From: Sphingomonas sp. PP-CE-1G-424
GTDB lineage: Bacteria; Pseudomonadota; Alphaproteobacteria; Sphingomonadales; Sphingomonadaceae
Assembly (NCBI RefSeq): GCF_004341085.1
Contig: NZ_SLXW01000003.1
Span: 1-64,000, forward strand
DNA length: 64,000 nt
Direction: 5' to 3'
The translations under genes and the position numbers were made by a program. The notes under the pieces were generated by a model. It had not been told where the DNA came from and made no database searches. It was given only the letters and a program-made list of their open reading frames with translations. How positions within the stretch are numbered: the first letter of the stretch is position 1; every line of letters begins with the position of its first letter. Shown here in pieces: positions 16,737 to 26,752 of the stretch.

Positions 16737-17825
16737 ATGGCAGACGAAGACCAAACGATGCTCGGCACAATCGGGATGACGGTGTACGAACTGATGGCGG
16801 CCGAAGAATATGCCCGCGCCCTGATCGCGGACGAGCACACCGTGCGTGCGATGAAGGAATTCACCAACGCCTCTCTGAAGGCCGACGCGTTCAAGAGTGA
16901 CGCCATCCGCGGAACCGGCGCATGGAAGTCCGACGCTGGCACGATGCTGATGACCCTCATTTCTATGAACGATCCCAAAAAGCTGGATTCCTTTGACCTG
17001 CTTCTCAAGCAGATGCTGACCAAACCTCCGGTTTACCGGGATCTGGCGGATTGGTGGTTGTTCTTCGCTGCCCTGGAAGCTGCCACCGGTTTCCAGCTCG
17101 AGACGTGTGTCGGCCGGAAGCGAGAGGGCGGTTTGACCACACATCTCCTCGAAGCGCTTGGCGCTCAGGGAAAAATCTGGTCCGCCTATATTGCTGAGCC
17201 AATCAGGCGCGCCGGGGCGACACTCTCCATCAGCAACATCGACCTTGAGGTTGGCGGCGGAGAGCAGACGACCGGCGGCGATTTCGGGCTCATTCTCGAC
17301 TTTGACGGGAAAACCGTGCAACCAGGTGCCAGAAAGCGCCCGGATGACCACCGCATCATTCCGCTTATCTTCCAGGCGAAGCGTTACGCACGGCCGATGG
17401 CGGATGTCTCGCAATCGCATCTCAAGCGCGGGCCGCAGCACACACTGCTGGGACGTAACGACTGCGCGGCAGCGTATATCTTCTATGACAATCTAAAACC
17501 CGCGCCGATTCCACTGCCGCCGCTGGTAAAAAGAGTGGAGAATGTGCCCAGCGCGACGACGACGGACGTGCTGGATCAGAGCCTCGATTTTGCGACCTAC
17601 CTTCTGCGTGCTGCCATCGACCCGGTCTACGCACCGCGAGCCAATTCGACCGACGATGCGCTTAGGATGATCTTCAAGAAGGCAGCGGCCCAAGATCTCA
17701 CCAAGCTGGTGGTCGTCTCCAATGATCCGGGAGCGGGTAATCGCTATCGGTCGGGCTTCAGTATGCTCAAGCACCAGCTCAAGGGCTACGGGGACGAGCC
17801 TGAATTTGTGCACCAGGAGAATTGA
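16737..17825 (+). CDS. Putative nuclease-fold protein, unknown function
   Basis: 362 residues from the ATG at 16737, which has TAGGAAG just upstream; an in-frame extension to 16656 lacks such a site. The N-terminal 150 residues are helical. The middle shows a possible PD-(D/E)xK core: IDLEVGGGEQTTGGDFGLIL with Glu176 and Asp182, then PLIFQAKRYA with Gln213-Ala-Lys215, where Q-x-K stands in for E-x-K. After that, TLLGRNDCAAAYIFYDNL fits a strand/helix of the same fold, and VVVSNDPGAGNRYRSG closes the protein. No family name came to mind. Its position beside a restriction enzyme supports a defence or DNA-processing role, but this is inference. Confidence 0.5.
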   Translation: MADEDQTMLGTIGMTVYELMAAEEYARALIADEHTVRAMKEFTNASLKADAFKSDAIRGTGAWKSDAGTMLMTLISMNDPKKLDSFDLLLKQMLTKPPVYRDLADWWLFFAALEAATGFQLETCVGRKREGGLTTHLLEALGAQGKIWSAYIAEPIRRAGATLSISNIDLEVGGGEQTTGGDFGLILDFDGKTVQPGARKRPDDHRIIPLIFQAKRYARPMADVSQSHLKRGPQHTLLGRNDCAAAYIFYDNLKPAPIPLPPLVKRVENVPSATTTDVLDQSLDFATYLLRAAIDPVYAPRANSTDDALRMIFKKAAAQDLTKLVVVSNDPGAGNRYRSGFSMLKHQLKGYGDEPEFVHQEN

Positions 17826-18086
17826 TCTTCGGCCGGGCTGAAACAAGCGACATTGTTGTGAAATGGTCGGTAGTTTTAAATGTTGGCAATCAATAATCGG
17901 CGGCTAGTAGTTGCTAGGCTGGACCTAGCCTTGCCGTGGTCGATTACGATGGCGTCCATGCAAGGCTGGATCGTTCGCTTTCGCTAAAAGCGTGATTCAA
18001 GTGGCGGGTCGGGAAAGACGGCTTTGTCTCACTTTCAGCCTCTTTGCGCACGCTTCGGCGGTCGCTCCATGGCGCGCTTTGCCGAG
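17826..18086. other. Spacer at the right edge of the island
   Basis: No gene seen. It separates the last island-type gene from the first 60-bp repeat, so the boundary between acquired and resident DNA is probably here. Confidence 0.4.
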
Positions 18087-18146
18087 ATGAACAGTTGTCT
18101 GAAGTTGGGGATCGCGAAAGCGCCGCCGAATGTCGCCTTTTGGGTC
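18087..18146 (+). repeat. 60-bp interspersed repeat, copy 1
   Basis: Begins ATGAACAGTTGTCTGAAGTT and ends GAATGTCGCCTTTTGGGTC. Shares the fixed length, both ends and the variable middle with the eight other copies. The last 11 bases are part of an 18-bp sequence that is directly duplicated. Confidence 0.75.
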
Positions 18147-18172
18147 CGCAGGATCCTTTTGGGTCCGCAGGA
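18136..18172 (+). repeat. 18-bp tandem duplication
   Basis: CCTTTTGGGTCCGCAGGA occurs at 18136-18153 and, after a single T, again at 18155-18172. The duplicated block straddles the end of the 60-bp repeat, like a short slippage or insertion scar. Confidence 0.7.
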
Positions 18173-18185
18173 CATCACTGCTCGC

Positions 18186-18309
18186 TGTCGCAAATGCATA
18201 TCGAATCCACTTCTTTTCGGAACGGGCATTTGCGACAGCCCGATAATCGCTTTTTCAGTCAGCCGTAGGCGAGGTCACATCTGTCGCGAAACTTAGCAGT
18301 TTCGCGACA
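18186..18309. repeat. TGTCGC-type inverted repeats, two pairs
   Basis: TGTCGCAAATGC (18186-18197) pairs with GCATTTGCGACA (18226-18237) across a 28-nt loop. TGTCGCGAAACT (18282-18293) pairs with AGTTTCGCGACA (18298-18309) across TAGC. The arms share TGTCGC-AA, so this is one repeat family used twice. The second could act as a hairpin in RNA but has no U tract. Confidence 0.7.
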
Positions 18310-18519
18310 TGGCAGCGGTAGCACACTACCAATTTCCGTCATTCGCCGGCTTACGAGTGAACAGCTGCTCCGCCATAACTGCCATTTCATCGTGTAACGG
18401 TCGTCCGGCAGCTAGGCGCTTACCCGTCGCCGTTGGCGATAGCATCGAGCTGTTTTAGACGTCGATTAGGCAAGTAAAACTATTGTGATTACCCTGCCTC
18501 TAGCTAATCTCTATCTTCG

Positions 18520-19110
18520 TTACTTTAGATAATCCGCTCCGTTACTAGCTATAAGTCGCTGCATGTAATCCATTGGAAACTCAACGGAACCACGAGCAGG
18601 AACGACTAGGCCCCTGTAAGATAGTATCTGTGCCACGCTGATCATAAACGTCATACAGTCCTTATCGCCGAGCTTATATGCTTCGAATACGGGACCGCCG
18701 ACGGTGGTGATCCCCATCTTCTGCAGCGGTGGCTGGGTCAGAGCGTAGGCGGCATTGTAATCGGCGCTATTAACCTTGGCCGTAAGGCACTGCTGCCGGA
18801 TCGCGGTGTAAACCTCCTCCTTCAATACGCCGGGTACGGGGGAGCCGAAATAGCTCCAGGTCGCTGCGGTCGCGCTGGTGCCGGCAGCCAGCGTGTGCCC
18901 GATCCCAAGAAATTGCCGGTTACCCGGTGTCGTGACCTTACTGAAGGCGACGAATGCATGTCCGGGCTTGCCGCCGTTGGGAGAGGGGCGTGCACAGAAC
19001 GAGATCTCGTAGCCGCCGGTTTCGGACATCGTGGCAAGGTTGATCGTCTTTGCCGGAGCTCCGGTAGCGACGCAGGCCAGAACCGAAATGGTAAGAAGCT
19101 TCCGCATCAT
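18520..19110 (-). CDS. Exported protein, possible papain-like fold
   Basis: 196 residues starting at the ATGATG around 19110. An N-terminal signal peptide (MMRKLLTISVLACVATGAPA) is followed by a mature domain with PGHAFVAFSKV and, near the end, LGDKDCMTFMISVA. A His in a strand and a Cys at a helix start recall permuted NlpC/P60 or DUF4105-like papain folds, but order and spacing are not decisive. It is divergent from the two very large exported-protein genes, with about 300 bp between them, and may belong to the same periplasmic system. Confidence 0.5.
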   Translation of the reverse strand: MMRKLLTISVLACVATGAPAKTINLATMSETGGYEISFCARPSPNGGKPGHAFVAFSKVTTPGNRQFLGIGHTLAAGTSATAATWSYFGSPVPGVLKEEVYTAIRQQCLTAKVNSADYNAAYALTQPPLQKMGITTVGGPVFEAYKLGDKDCMTFMISVAQILSYRGLVVPARGSVEFPMDYMQRLIASNGADYLK

Positions 19111-19405
19111 CGACCGTGAGTCCCTAGAAAGACCGATCCCGCATTCCACCAAAATTCGCGGGCATATTCAAGTCCTCCGCATGTTAATCGCAGTAATGTA
19201 AAAAAAAGGCTATCCATCGCATGTGGGCACTATTGCAAATCGTCGAAGTAAAAGAGATTATCATCCACTGGATCGGGGCTGTGCATGCGGCTCCCTGTGA
19301 TACCTCAGTTGTTTAGCGCAAACTGGTTGACGATGGGGAAAAGACGGGCTGAGACCGGTCTGTTGCACCCCGTGGCCTGTAGACTGGACAGGGGGGGATC
19401 CGATT

Positions 19406-22400
19406 ATGGTCAAGCGAGTTTTGCGGCGTGGACGTGCCCTTGGGCATTTGCCTTGCACGGCGCTGGCGCTGCTGTGGACAGGTGTGGCGGCCGGGCAGAC
19501 GGTCACCATAACTACCACAACCACTCACATGCTTCCTGGCAGCCCCGCGGACGCGGCGGTTAAGCCGCCATCGGGCCTGTCGCAGGACACGGTCACCCTG
19601 GACTTGGCGCTGATGTACAAATTAAAAGGCGACGAGCTGTTCATCAGCAGCGCGCCCACCGTGATTACTCGTCAATCTTACAACCGCGCAGCCGCGGAAC
19701 TTGCAGGCGCAGATTTAGAGCTGTCACCGCCCGAGCAGATTTCACTTAAGCTGCTCAAGGCCGACATTGCCTATCGGACGCTACTGCTGGACCGCGACCT
19801 GAGCTTCTGGGGCGCTGTGCGATCTCTACGGCCATCTTCGCCGACCATCCACCTCCAGCGAATGAAGAACCTGCTGGAACAGTACAGCAAGGTAAATTCT
19901 AACATTCAGGAAGCGGCGGCACGAAACGTGGACCGGGATCTGACTTCGGCAGAGCTGGGCGCAATAGTGGCGCAGCAGGTGACGAACCTTCGAACCGAAG
20001 GCATCGCCAGCGAGAAAATCGCGATGCAGCAGGAGTTCGCGGTTGAGAAGCAGGACCGACTAGACGGCCGCGTTGTGGCGCTCCGGCAAGACCGGCAGGT
20101 GCTAGAGAATCAGTTGGAAGGAGCGGTCAGCGAAGCGCGGGCGGCGTCGGCGGCGCTCAACAGCCTGATCACGAGCGCGGCGATCGAGTCGATCGGCATA
20201 CCTGCGCCCGTCGTCAGCGCGATGAAGGACGGCAAGTGGGAGCGGGCGGTGCAGGCCGTGATCCTTGATCAGATCGCCACCAATCCGTCAGTCGTATCCG
20301 CGCTGGGCGATATCGACCAGAGCGTCGCCGAAGTCGCCGAGACCATCCAGACGGGGCATAGACTGGTGCAAGAGGGCCAACAGTCTCTGGCTACGCTGCA
20401 GGCCGCACGCGAGACGCTGCGGCACCCGACCATTCAAGGGCTGACGGCGCTCGGCTCCCAAGTTTATGCCCGGCTTGACGAGGGCACTAGGCGCGATTGG
20501 ACAGCTAAGGTCAAGGCTGCGGTCCCGGCTGAGGGGCTGGTGGAGATGATCGACGCGGTCAATGATCAGCCGCTTGCCCGACAGCTCCGCGACGCAACCG
20601 TCGCTTACCTGTCTGGGAACGTCCGTCGCGTTGACGACTTCCTGAAGGGCGCGATCGCCGTCGAGGTGCAGCGGCGTATCGAGACGCTGCCTCAGTTTGA
20701 CGCCACGCGCTACCAGGGCGAGCTGATCGCCAAGGCGGCCCGACTTGCCTCTTCCGCTTCGGACCAGCGCCTGCTGCTCGACCAAGCGGCCAGGAACTGG
20801 TCGGGCGAGCTCGTGGCGCAGGTGCCCGCGTCGGTTATGCCCCAGCTGCTCGCCGCAGCGCGTGTCGGCTCGAAGGAGGAGCTTTCGGCACGTCTAGCGA
20901 GTAGCGGGCTAGACGCGCTGCCGTCGACTGTCAGCGTGCAGGGCGGCCTCATCCAGTTCGGCAACGCCGCGGGTGGGGTAATCGCGAAGACGAGCCTGCT
21001 CACCTTCACAGACCGGCTGGCAGGAACGATCCCGTCCGTAGCACGGGATCCGCAGACGCAACTCGTCGCGGTGATGGACCGGATGCGCGACAAAGGTTCC
21101 GAGCAGCTACGGCAGGTAGTGATTGATGCCTTGCCAACGGATGCGATCCAGGGTGCCGTGCACCGCCTCCTCAACGACGCATCGCCGCAGAGCGAGGCAG
21201 CGCGACGGCAGGACGCCTGGGCCGGGATCAGCGGTAGGCTAGCGCCAGCCCAGCAAGGGGCGGCGCTGGAAGGGATCGTCGCTGCCCACGTCGGCTCCGT
21301 GTATGTCGCCGAGGACTCCGAGCGGCGGATCGCGCAGGCGACGACGGAAGCGCGCACCTATCCGCCGGTCAAAGGCCAGCCGGGGCTAGATCCAAGAGAC
21401 CAGATGGCGCAGGCGGCAGTGATGGCGGCGCTCAACGCGGCTTTTCCCGGCGCTTCCCTTGCAGCCGGAGCAGTGACGTCGTTCAACAACTTCAGCGATG
21501 CCATCGAACGCGCGCAAAATCTGGCGGGCCAACTGCAGCGCAATATCGTCGAAGAGTTGCAGATCATCGATTTGGTAGGCGAGGAGCGGTTGCGCCGCGA
21601 GGTACTGATCGCGGACATGAAGATCAGCCAGATCCTGCAGGATTCCGCACGCGAGCAGCAGGGGATGTTCCAGAACGCGCTTGGGATCAATGCCGATGAC
21701 CGCGTCGACAACGAAAGGAGGATTACGGCGCGCCGTAGCTTAGCTTTCTACATCAACGAGCGCATGCGCGCGGAGTTCGACGCGCTAGAGCGGTCAATCA
21801 GCCTGTGGACCGGCCGCGGTACCATCGAGTCGCGGATTCGCCAGAACCCCCAGTACATCCGCCTAGAGCTAGATAAGGACATCCACCTATATAGCTGGCT
21901 CGACCGTACCGGCGAGAGCCGCCGAGCTGACATCGACGGGCTGGAGGCACACTGGCAGAAGATGTACCAGCTGGCGCTGGAAGATTGCGAGCAGCTGGGG
22001 TGTAGTCCGGACGGCGCGGGCGACCTTGGCAAGTTCAAGCAAACCGACCTCGTTCCGCTAAAAGGCCTGTTATCTGCAGCCGACTGGAACCGACTGCTCC
22101 GCTGGCAGGGCCGGCGGGACATCAGCACGCCGCTGCAACTGCCGATGATGATTGCGCCAACCGCACCGCTTCAGTTCGGAGTCGAGCCCGACTTGGAGAA
22201 CCTGCGCGTAGTTGAGGTACGGTTGGGCTGGCGCGCTACCAGCGGCCTCATACCCTTTAGCGCGATCAGACTGGCCCATCCCGGCCTGGGCTACGTGCTC
22301 AGCCAGGGTAAGCTGCGACGGGACGTACTGCTGCCGCAAGAAAACACGTCGTTCGCTGCGCCAGTGGACATCAACGTCGAGCAGGCTCGTCGCCGCTACC

Positions 22401-22990
22401 TTGGCAACACAGCAAAGCTCAACCAGTTCGAGGGCTACTCCTTCTACTCTCCATGGACGCTGACCCTGCTGCCCGGGGCGGAGAACTGGGATCATGGGCA
22501 TCAGGCGGTGTTCCGGTTCGGCCTGCATTACACAAGCGCAGTCGAGGTGCCGCTGGAGGCAGATTTCCTGCAACGCGCCAAGCTCCAGACCTCGGCGGCG
22601 CAACTCCTGCCGCCTGAAGCCTTCCGCTATCGGGCGAGCTGGTCCAACGGAACGCAGCAGACGGTGGTGGCGCAAGTGGGCGGGACCTCACGGCAAATTC
22701 ACCTGCCCAGCAGCGGTAGGATCGACATCGGGATCGAGCAGGCCGCGGTCGTCTACGCCCCGGCTGGGGTGGGCGGATCCGCCGTTGGCGCCAAGCAAAA
22801 GCGAGTCGCGTTGACGCGGAGCTGCGTGCCGGACACCGACTTGCGGCACTACCTGCGGCTGAAGATACGCCGCGACGCGCCGGTCACCGCAACTGGAGCC
22901 GAAATTCGGCGGAAGGCCGAGACGGAACTCGCGCGTGCGAAGAGTGCGGAATGCCGCGACATCGCCATCTCCACGCAAGGAGCCAACTGA
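19406..22990 (+). CDS. Very large exported protein of unknown function (first of pair)
   Basis: 1194 residues. The ATG follows AGGGGGGA at a good distance, and the N-terminus is a signal peptide ending near GVAAGQT. About 100-500 is helical and charged (EKQDRLDGRVVALRQDRQVLENQLE is coiled-coil-like). Near 680-720 there is a hydrophobic Ala/Gly stretch (MAALNAAFPGASLAAGAVTS) followed by long amphipathic helices (LAGQLQRNIVEELQIIDLV). The last ~350 residues look beta-rich (LRVVEVRLGWRA, WTLTLLPGAE, FRFGLHYTS). Helical body, hydrophobic hairpin and beta tail recall large toxin subunits, but I recognise no family. It is translationally coupled to the next gene (TGATG). Confidence 0.6.
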   Translation: MVKRVLRRGRALGHLPCTALALLWTGVAAGQTVTITTTTTHMLPGSPADAAVKPPSGLSQDTVTLDLALMYKLKGDELFISSAPTVITRQSYNRAAAELAGADLELSPPEQISLKLLKADIAYRTLLLDRDLSFWGAVRSLRPSSPTIHLQRMKNLLEQYSKVNSNIQEAAARNVDRDLTSAELGAIVAQQVTNLRTEGIASEKIAMQQEFAVEKQDRLDGRVVALRQDRQVLENQLEGAVSEARAASAALNSLITSAAIESIGIPAPVVSAMKDGKWERAVQAVILDQIATNPSVVSALGDIDQSVAEVAETIQTGHRLVQEGQQSLATLQAARETLRHPTIQGLTALGSQVYARLDEGTRRDWTAKVKAAVPAEGLVEMIDAVNDQPLARQLRDATVAYLSGNVRRVDDFLKGAIAVEVQRRIETLPQFDATRYQGELIAKAARLASSASDQRLLLDQAARNWSGELVAQVPASVMPQLLAAARVGSKEELSARLASSGLDALPSTVSVQGGLIQFGNAAGGVIAKTSLLTFTDRLAGTIPSVARDPQTQLVAVMDRMRDKGSEQLRQVVIDALPTDAIQGAVHRLLNDASPQSEAARRQDAWAGISGRLAPAQQGAALEGIVAAHVGSVYVAEDSERRIAQATTEARTYPPVKGQPGLDPRDQMAQAAVMAALNAAFPGASLAAGAVTSFNNFSDAIERAQNLAGQLQRNIVEELQIIDLVGEERLRREVLIADMKISQILQDSAREQQGMFQNALGINADDRVDNERRITARRSLAFYINERMRAEFDALERSISLWTGRGTIESRIRQNPQYIRLELDKDIHLYSWLDRTGESRRADIDGLEAHWQKMYQLALEDCEQLGCSPDGAGDLGKFKQTDLVPLKGLLSAADWNRLLRWQGRRDISTPLQLPMMIAPTAPLQFGVEPDLENLRVVEVRLGWRATSGLIPFSAIRLAHPGLGYVLSQGKLRRDVLLPQENTSFAAPVDINVEQARRRYLGNTAKLNQFEGYSFYSPWTLTLLPGAENWDHGHQAVFRFGLHYTSAVEVPLEADFLQRAKLQTSAAQLLPPEAFRYRASWSNGTQQTVVAQVGGTSRQIHLPSSGRIDIGIEQAAVVYAPAGVGGSAVGAKQKRVALTRSCVPDTDLRHYLRLKIRRDAPVTATGAEIRRKAETELARAKSAECRDIAISTQGAN

Positions 22991-25900
22991 TGGGCATGAA
23001 GCGTACAATACATGGCCTCGGTGCTGCCGTCCTGCTCGCCGCTCCGGCGGGGGTGTACGCCCAACAGATCCCGCTGGTCGACGGCCGGGTTAACGTCGCG
23101 TCGGACGAAATGCGCCCAATTTTCCTGGCCGGTAAGACCTTCCTTCCCGGCGAGCATGTAACTCTGGAGGTTGAGTATCGTGTCGATGCCATGCGGCACA
23201 TGTACGAAGATCGGGAATGCTGGTCGAAGTGGTTCGGCGGGATCAAGTGCGAATATATTAAGCGGTCTTCCGGCAGCGGCCTGCCGGACGCGCAGGTGCC
23301 GCTGGCGATCGACATGCGCGATAAAACGGGTGGCCCGATCGCCGTCAAAGCCTTACCTGTACGCATTGGCCAGGACAGCTACGATGCCGAGCCGCACTGG
23401 CTAACCAGCGGCCAGAGTTGGTCGATCAAGCTGCAGCTGCTCGATGGTGACGTGCAGACTGACTTCTCCAAGCCGCACAGGCTCTACGGCCGCGTCGCGC
23501 AGCGATACGGGCCGCCGGGATCAACCCAGCCGCTGCAACGACGCTCCTGTTCACCGCACAGCAAAAACGATTATTGCAGCCAGGGGGAATACGTCGTCCG
23601 GGTTGTGTCGGTCGATGTGTCCCGGCGCATGGAGAAGCTCGGCAGCTATCTCGCCACCCGCCGCAGCTTTGCCGAGCTCAGCAGTCCGAACGTGATCGAC
23701 GAATGGCTAAGATACGACGTGGGCGTCAGCCAACTGGTACCCGCCACGTTGCGGCGCAAGAAGATCGCCAAAGCGCTGCTGACACACGTTATGGCCAATT
23801 ATCAACTGACCGGTGGAACGCCTCCGCTCGATCGTCTGCCTATCCTGGGACTGGCGAAGGAGCTGGATCCCACTAGCCCGGACATACAATCGCAAGTCGT
23901 GCGAACGCAGCTCGCCACGGGGGACATCGCCGGAGCAAAGCTCGAGAACGGCAAGACGCTGCGCGAGCTCAACAACCGCTATCAGAGCGGCGAGCGTTCA
24001 CGGGAAGTGATGGTCGGCTACGCGCTCGCGCTGGGAGATGCGTCGGCGATTCAGCTGCGCCGCCGCGGTGGCGATCTCAGCCAAGGAGACGTGGAACTTG
24101 CTGCTGCGCTGCACCGCCAGGCGGCCACCATCTGGCGCGAGTGGCGGGATCGTGCGGCGGGCAACCGCGACGATGAGGAAGAGGCCGTTCAGGGTCTGGT
24201 CGGCGCACTGCGTGACGAGGCCGATCGCTGGCGTACCCTGGGTGACCAAGCCTCGCTTGACCGCGCCGTGGCGGCCCTACGCGAGGCACAGGGTTTGCTG
24301 CCTCGCGAAAGGCGCGGGCTGCTGTTTAACGTCGCTGCGGATGGCCGGCACATGATGGCGATGACGACGCAGCTTCAGGACATCGTCGAGGATCACCGCA
24401 TGCCGGTATCCCTGGCGTTCCTGCCCACCGCCACGCGGGAGATACTGGACGTGAACGCGCTGCGGGGGCTGGCGCTGATCGCGGTGGGCGGGGACCGGCC
24501 GGGATACCGCATGTTCGATCGATCTGGTGAGGCGGTCGAAACGGCAGTACCCCGCGGCGTAAAGCTCGTTAAGGCGCAGCTGTCTGCCGGCCAAGTCGTG
24601 GGCATGGATGCGGTCAGCGGCGCCCTTACGCGTTATGGCGCCACGGCGCAGCTGATTGCCGAGGACGGCAGCCGGATATGGGCGGCTGCCGCCGATGTAG
24701 CAGTGGTTGTCCATGCCGGGAAAACCGGCCCAGCCCAAGTCGTCGGCCCAGAGGGTCCGCCGAGCCAGATCGACGCAGGCAGCGGGGAGCTGCAGACCCT
24801 AGCGTTGACTACGGATGGCGCGACGGCGCTTCTGATGCGACACGACGGTGCCAGCAGCGTGCTCTGGACCGTCCGCTTGGCGGATCCCGCTGCCGCCAAC
24901 GCGGTGCGCTCGGTTTGGAGAGGACCTTATCGGCCGGACGTCCGCATCGTGCCAACGGCGGATGGCAGCCGGGCTCTGCTGGTGGGGCACAGTGACGTCA
25001 TCGTCGTCCCGTTCACCAAAGGGAATGCAACTGTACTGGCGATAGCGTTCTCGGACCGCGCGGTCATCACGCCTGCGGGCGGGAGTGAGATCGTGGCAGT
25101 CGATCCCGTGATGTACGAGGGTGCGCGCGAGGTTCGGGGCATACGCAGGATCGACACCGCGGCGCTTGACGGTGAGACGGCGCAGAAGAGCTGGCTGCCG
25201 TTGAAGGCGGCGCTTCCAGGAGGGCCTATGGCGCCCCTGTTCCTCGACGGCGGTGCCGACGGCCGATGGCTGCTGGCGGTGCGGTCGATCGGCGCGTCCT
25301 CCGCACCGGCACCGTTGAGTGCCTACGACATGATGGGCAATCTGGTTGCCACGGTCGACGCAGTTGATTGGCGTCCGGGATCGAGCTTCGTCGCGGGCGA
25401 CCGGCTGGTCCACAATCCGGCGGGCGGGACGAACGTGCAGGCGCTGGCGTTCGGACAGTCCGAGATGACCGACCTGCCCGGCGGACCGGACTCCGCCAAT
25501 GGTGAGCCTAGAATCGAGGCGATTCCGCTCGCTGGGGCGGGAATGACTAGGGTCGCCGTCGTGCGTCGTGACTCCGCTGGGCAAATCGAACAAGTCGAGC
25601 TGCGGTCGACTGACTGGTCAACAATCAAGACGCGGGCACTGACCCCGCCGAAAATCGAAGGCGAGCCTGCCCGCTGGCGGCTGGTTCGGCTACCCATCGG
25701 CCCTTTGACGCCGGACGTGAACGACATACTGCTGATCGCGACGCCGCTGAAGCTGCCCGTCCCCATCAAGGCGGCAACGCGAGCGGACTACGACGTAGCC
25801 TATGCGCAAAGGACTGTCCGCTCCGTGCCGGTCATCCGCCTTGCCGTCGACGGGGATCTGGCCGAATCAGTGGCGATCCTGCCGATGCGCGCGCCGGAGG

Positions 25901-26412
25901 ACGTGATCGCAATCCGCAAGGATGCCGTGATCGAAGCGCGCGAGAGTGGCTTCGCCACGGCGGATAGCGCAGGTAAACTCACCTATCTGGATGACTGCGA
26001 TCCGTTGGTCACTGCGTGCGGCCAGGTCATAGTCTACGCTCCCTCGTCCGCCGATATCCTCGTCGCCCGCCAGTCGGCTGCCACGCTGTCGCTCCGGCGG
26101 TGGCACGCGCAGGATGGCGGTCTCACCGAGACGTCGTCGTGCGTGCCGTGCGGCACGTTCGATGCACTGCGAGCTAAAGATCTCGCCGGCCTGTTTCCGG
26201 TAGGCATGATTACGCCGGCGTTCGCTATTGGTCCGGGCGGGCGGTTGATGATGCCCGTGGCGGGTGGGCTCAAGTCAGGTACGGCCGACGACATGGCCTG
26301 GACGTGGCGTACGCGCCGGATGGGGGTGCCCATCTGGCCGGGACAGCATCGAACTGTCGTGCAGATGAAGTCGTCGAGCTTTCAGATTTGGAACTTAGAG
26401 CAGGCGCAGTGA
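22990..26412 (+). CDS. Very large exported protein of unknown function (second of pair)
   Basis: 1140 residues. The ATG at 22990 shares its A with the TGA of the upstream gene, and it opens a clean signal peptide (MGMKRTIHGLGAAVLLAAPA...YAQQ); the longer frame from 22951 does not. After an N-terminal domain with Cys pairs (CWSKWF, IKCEYI, RRSCSPHSKNDYC), about 250-440 is TPR-like. From roughly 450 to the end there are repeating strand patterns (ALIAVGGDR, TDGATALLMRHDG, ADGSRALLVGHSDV, GADGRWLLAV) typical of a beta-propeller. It probably works with the preceding protein in the periplasm or at the cell surface; the function is unknown. Confidence 0.6.
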   Translation: MGMKRTIHGLGAAVLLAAPAGVYAQQIPLVDGRVNVASDEMRPIFLAGKTFLPGEHVTLEVEYRVDAMRHMYEDRECWSKWFGGIKCEYIKRSSGSGLPDAQVPLAIDMRDKTGGPIAVKALPVRIGQDSYDAEPHWLTSGQSWSIKLQLLDGDVQTDFSKPHRLYGRVAQRYGPPGSTQPLQRRSCSPHSKNDYCSQGEYVVRVVSVDVSRRMEKLGSYLATRRSFAELSSPNVIDEWLRYDVGVSQLVPATLRRKKIAKALLTHVMANYQLTGGTPPLDRLPILGLAKELDPTSPDIQSQVVRTQLATGDIAGAKLENGKTLRELNNRYQSGERSREVMVGYALALGDASAIQLRRRGGDLSQGDVELAAALHRQAATIWREWRDRAAGNRDDEEEAVQGLVGALRDEADRWRTLGDQASLDRAVAALREAQGLLPRERRGLLFNVAADGRHMMAMTTQLQDIVEDHRMPVSLAFLPTATREILDVNALRGLALIAVGGDRPGYRMFDRSGEAVETAVPRGVKLVKAQLSAGQVVGMDAVSGALTRYGATAQLIAEDGSRIWAAAADVAVVVHAGKTGPAQVVGPEGPPSQIDAGSGELQTLALTTDGATALLMRHDGASSVLWTVRLADPAAANAVRSVWRGPYRPDVRIVPTADGSRALLVGHSDVIVVPFTKGNATVLAIAFSDRAVITPAGGSEIVAVDPVMYEGAREVRGIRRIDTAALDGETAQKSWLPLKAALPGGPMAPLFLDGGADGRWLLAVRSIGASSAPAPLSAYDMMGNLVATVDAVDWRPGSSFVAGDRLVHNPAGGTNVQALAFGQSEMTDLPGGPDSANGEPRIEAIPLAGAGMTRVAVVRRDSAGQIEQVELRSTDWSTIKTRALTPPKIEGEPARWRLVRLPIGPLTPDVNDILLIATPLKLPVPIKAATRADYDVAYAQRTVRSVPVIRLAVDGDLAESVAILPMRAPEDVIAIRKDAVIEARESGFATADSAGKLTYLDDCDPLVTACGQVIVYAPSSADILVARQSAATLSLRRWHAQDGGLTETSSCVPCGTFDALRAKDLAGLFPVGMITPAFAIGPGGRLMMPVAGGLKSGTADDMAWTWRTRRMGVPIWPGQHRTVVQMKSSSFQIWNLEQAQ

Positions 26413-26752
26413 CGTGAGGTGCTTGATTGACCAAACTGTCCAAAATTAAACCAAGTGGTGAGGCTTGCGAATTTTTTGATACTGAGGGTACCGGCGTTTC
26501 GCCCGTCAATTATTTCAGACTGCAGGTTGCGCGGTGAACTTGATAGCAGATATTCGGCTTGGTTTGTCTTCAAGGCTAACCGGCTTACGTCCGCATCTCT
26601 CCATGCTCCCTGCCTAAAAGCTTACGGATTGCTCACGTTAACGTTTCCAATGTACGATCGTCCAACCGGCAAAAGCGCTACGTCCGCTCCTATCAAGAGT
26701 AGCGTTCGCGAAGCTAGCTACGAAAGGCAGACAAGTCCCACATGCCGTCATT

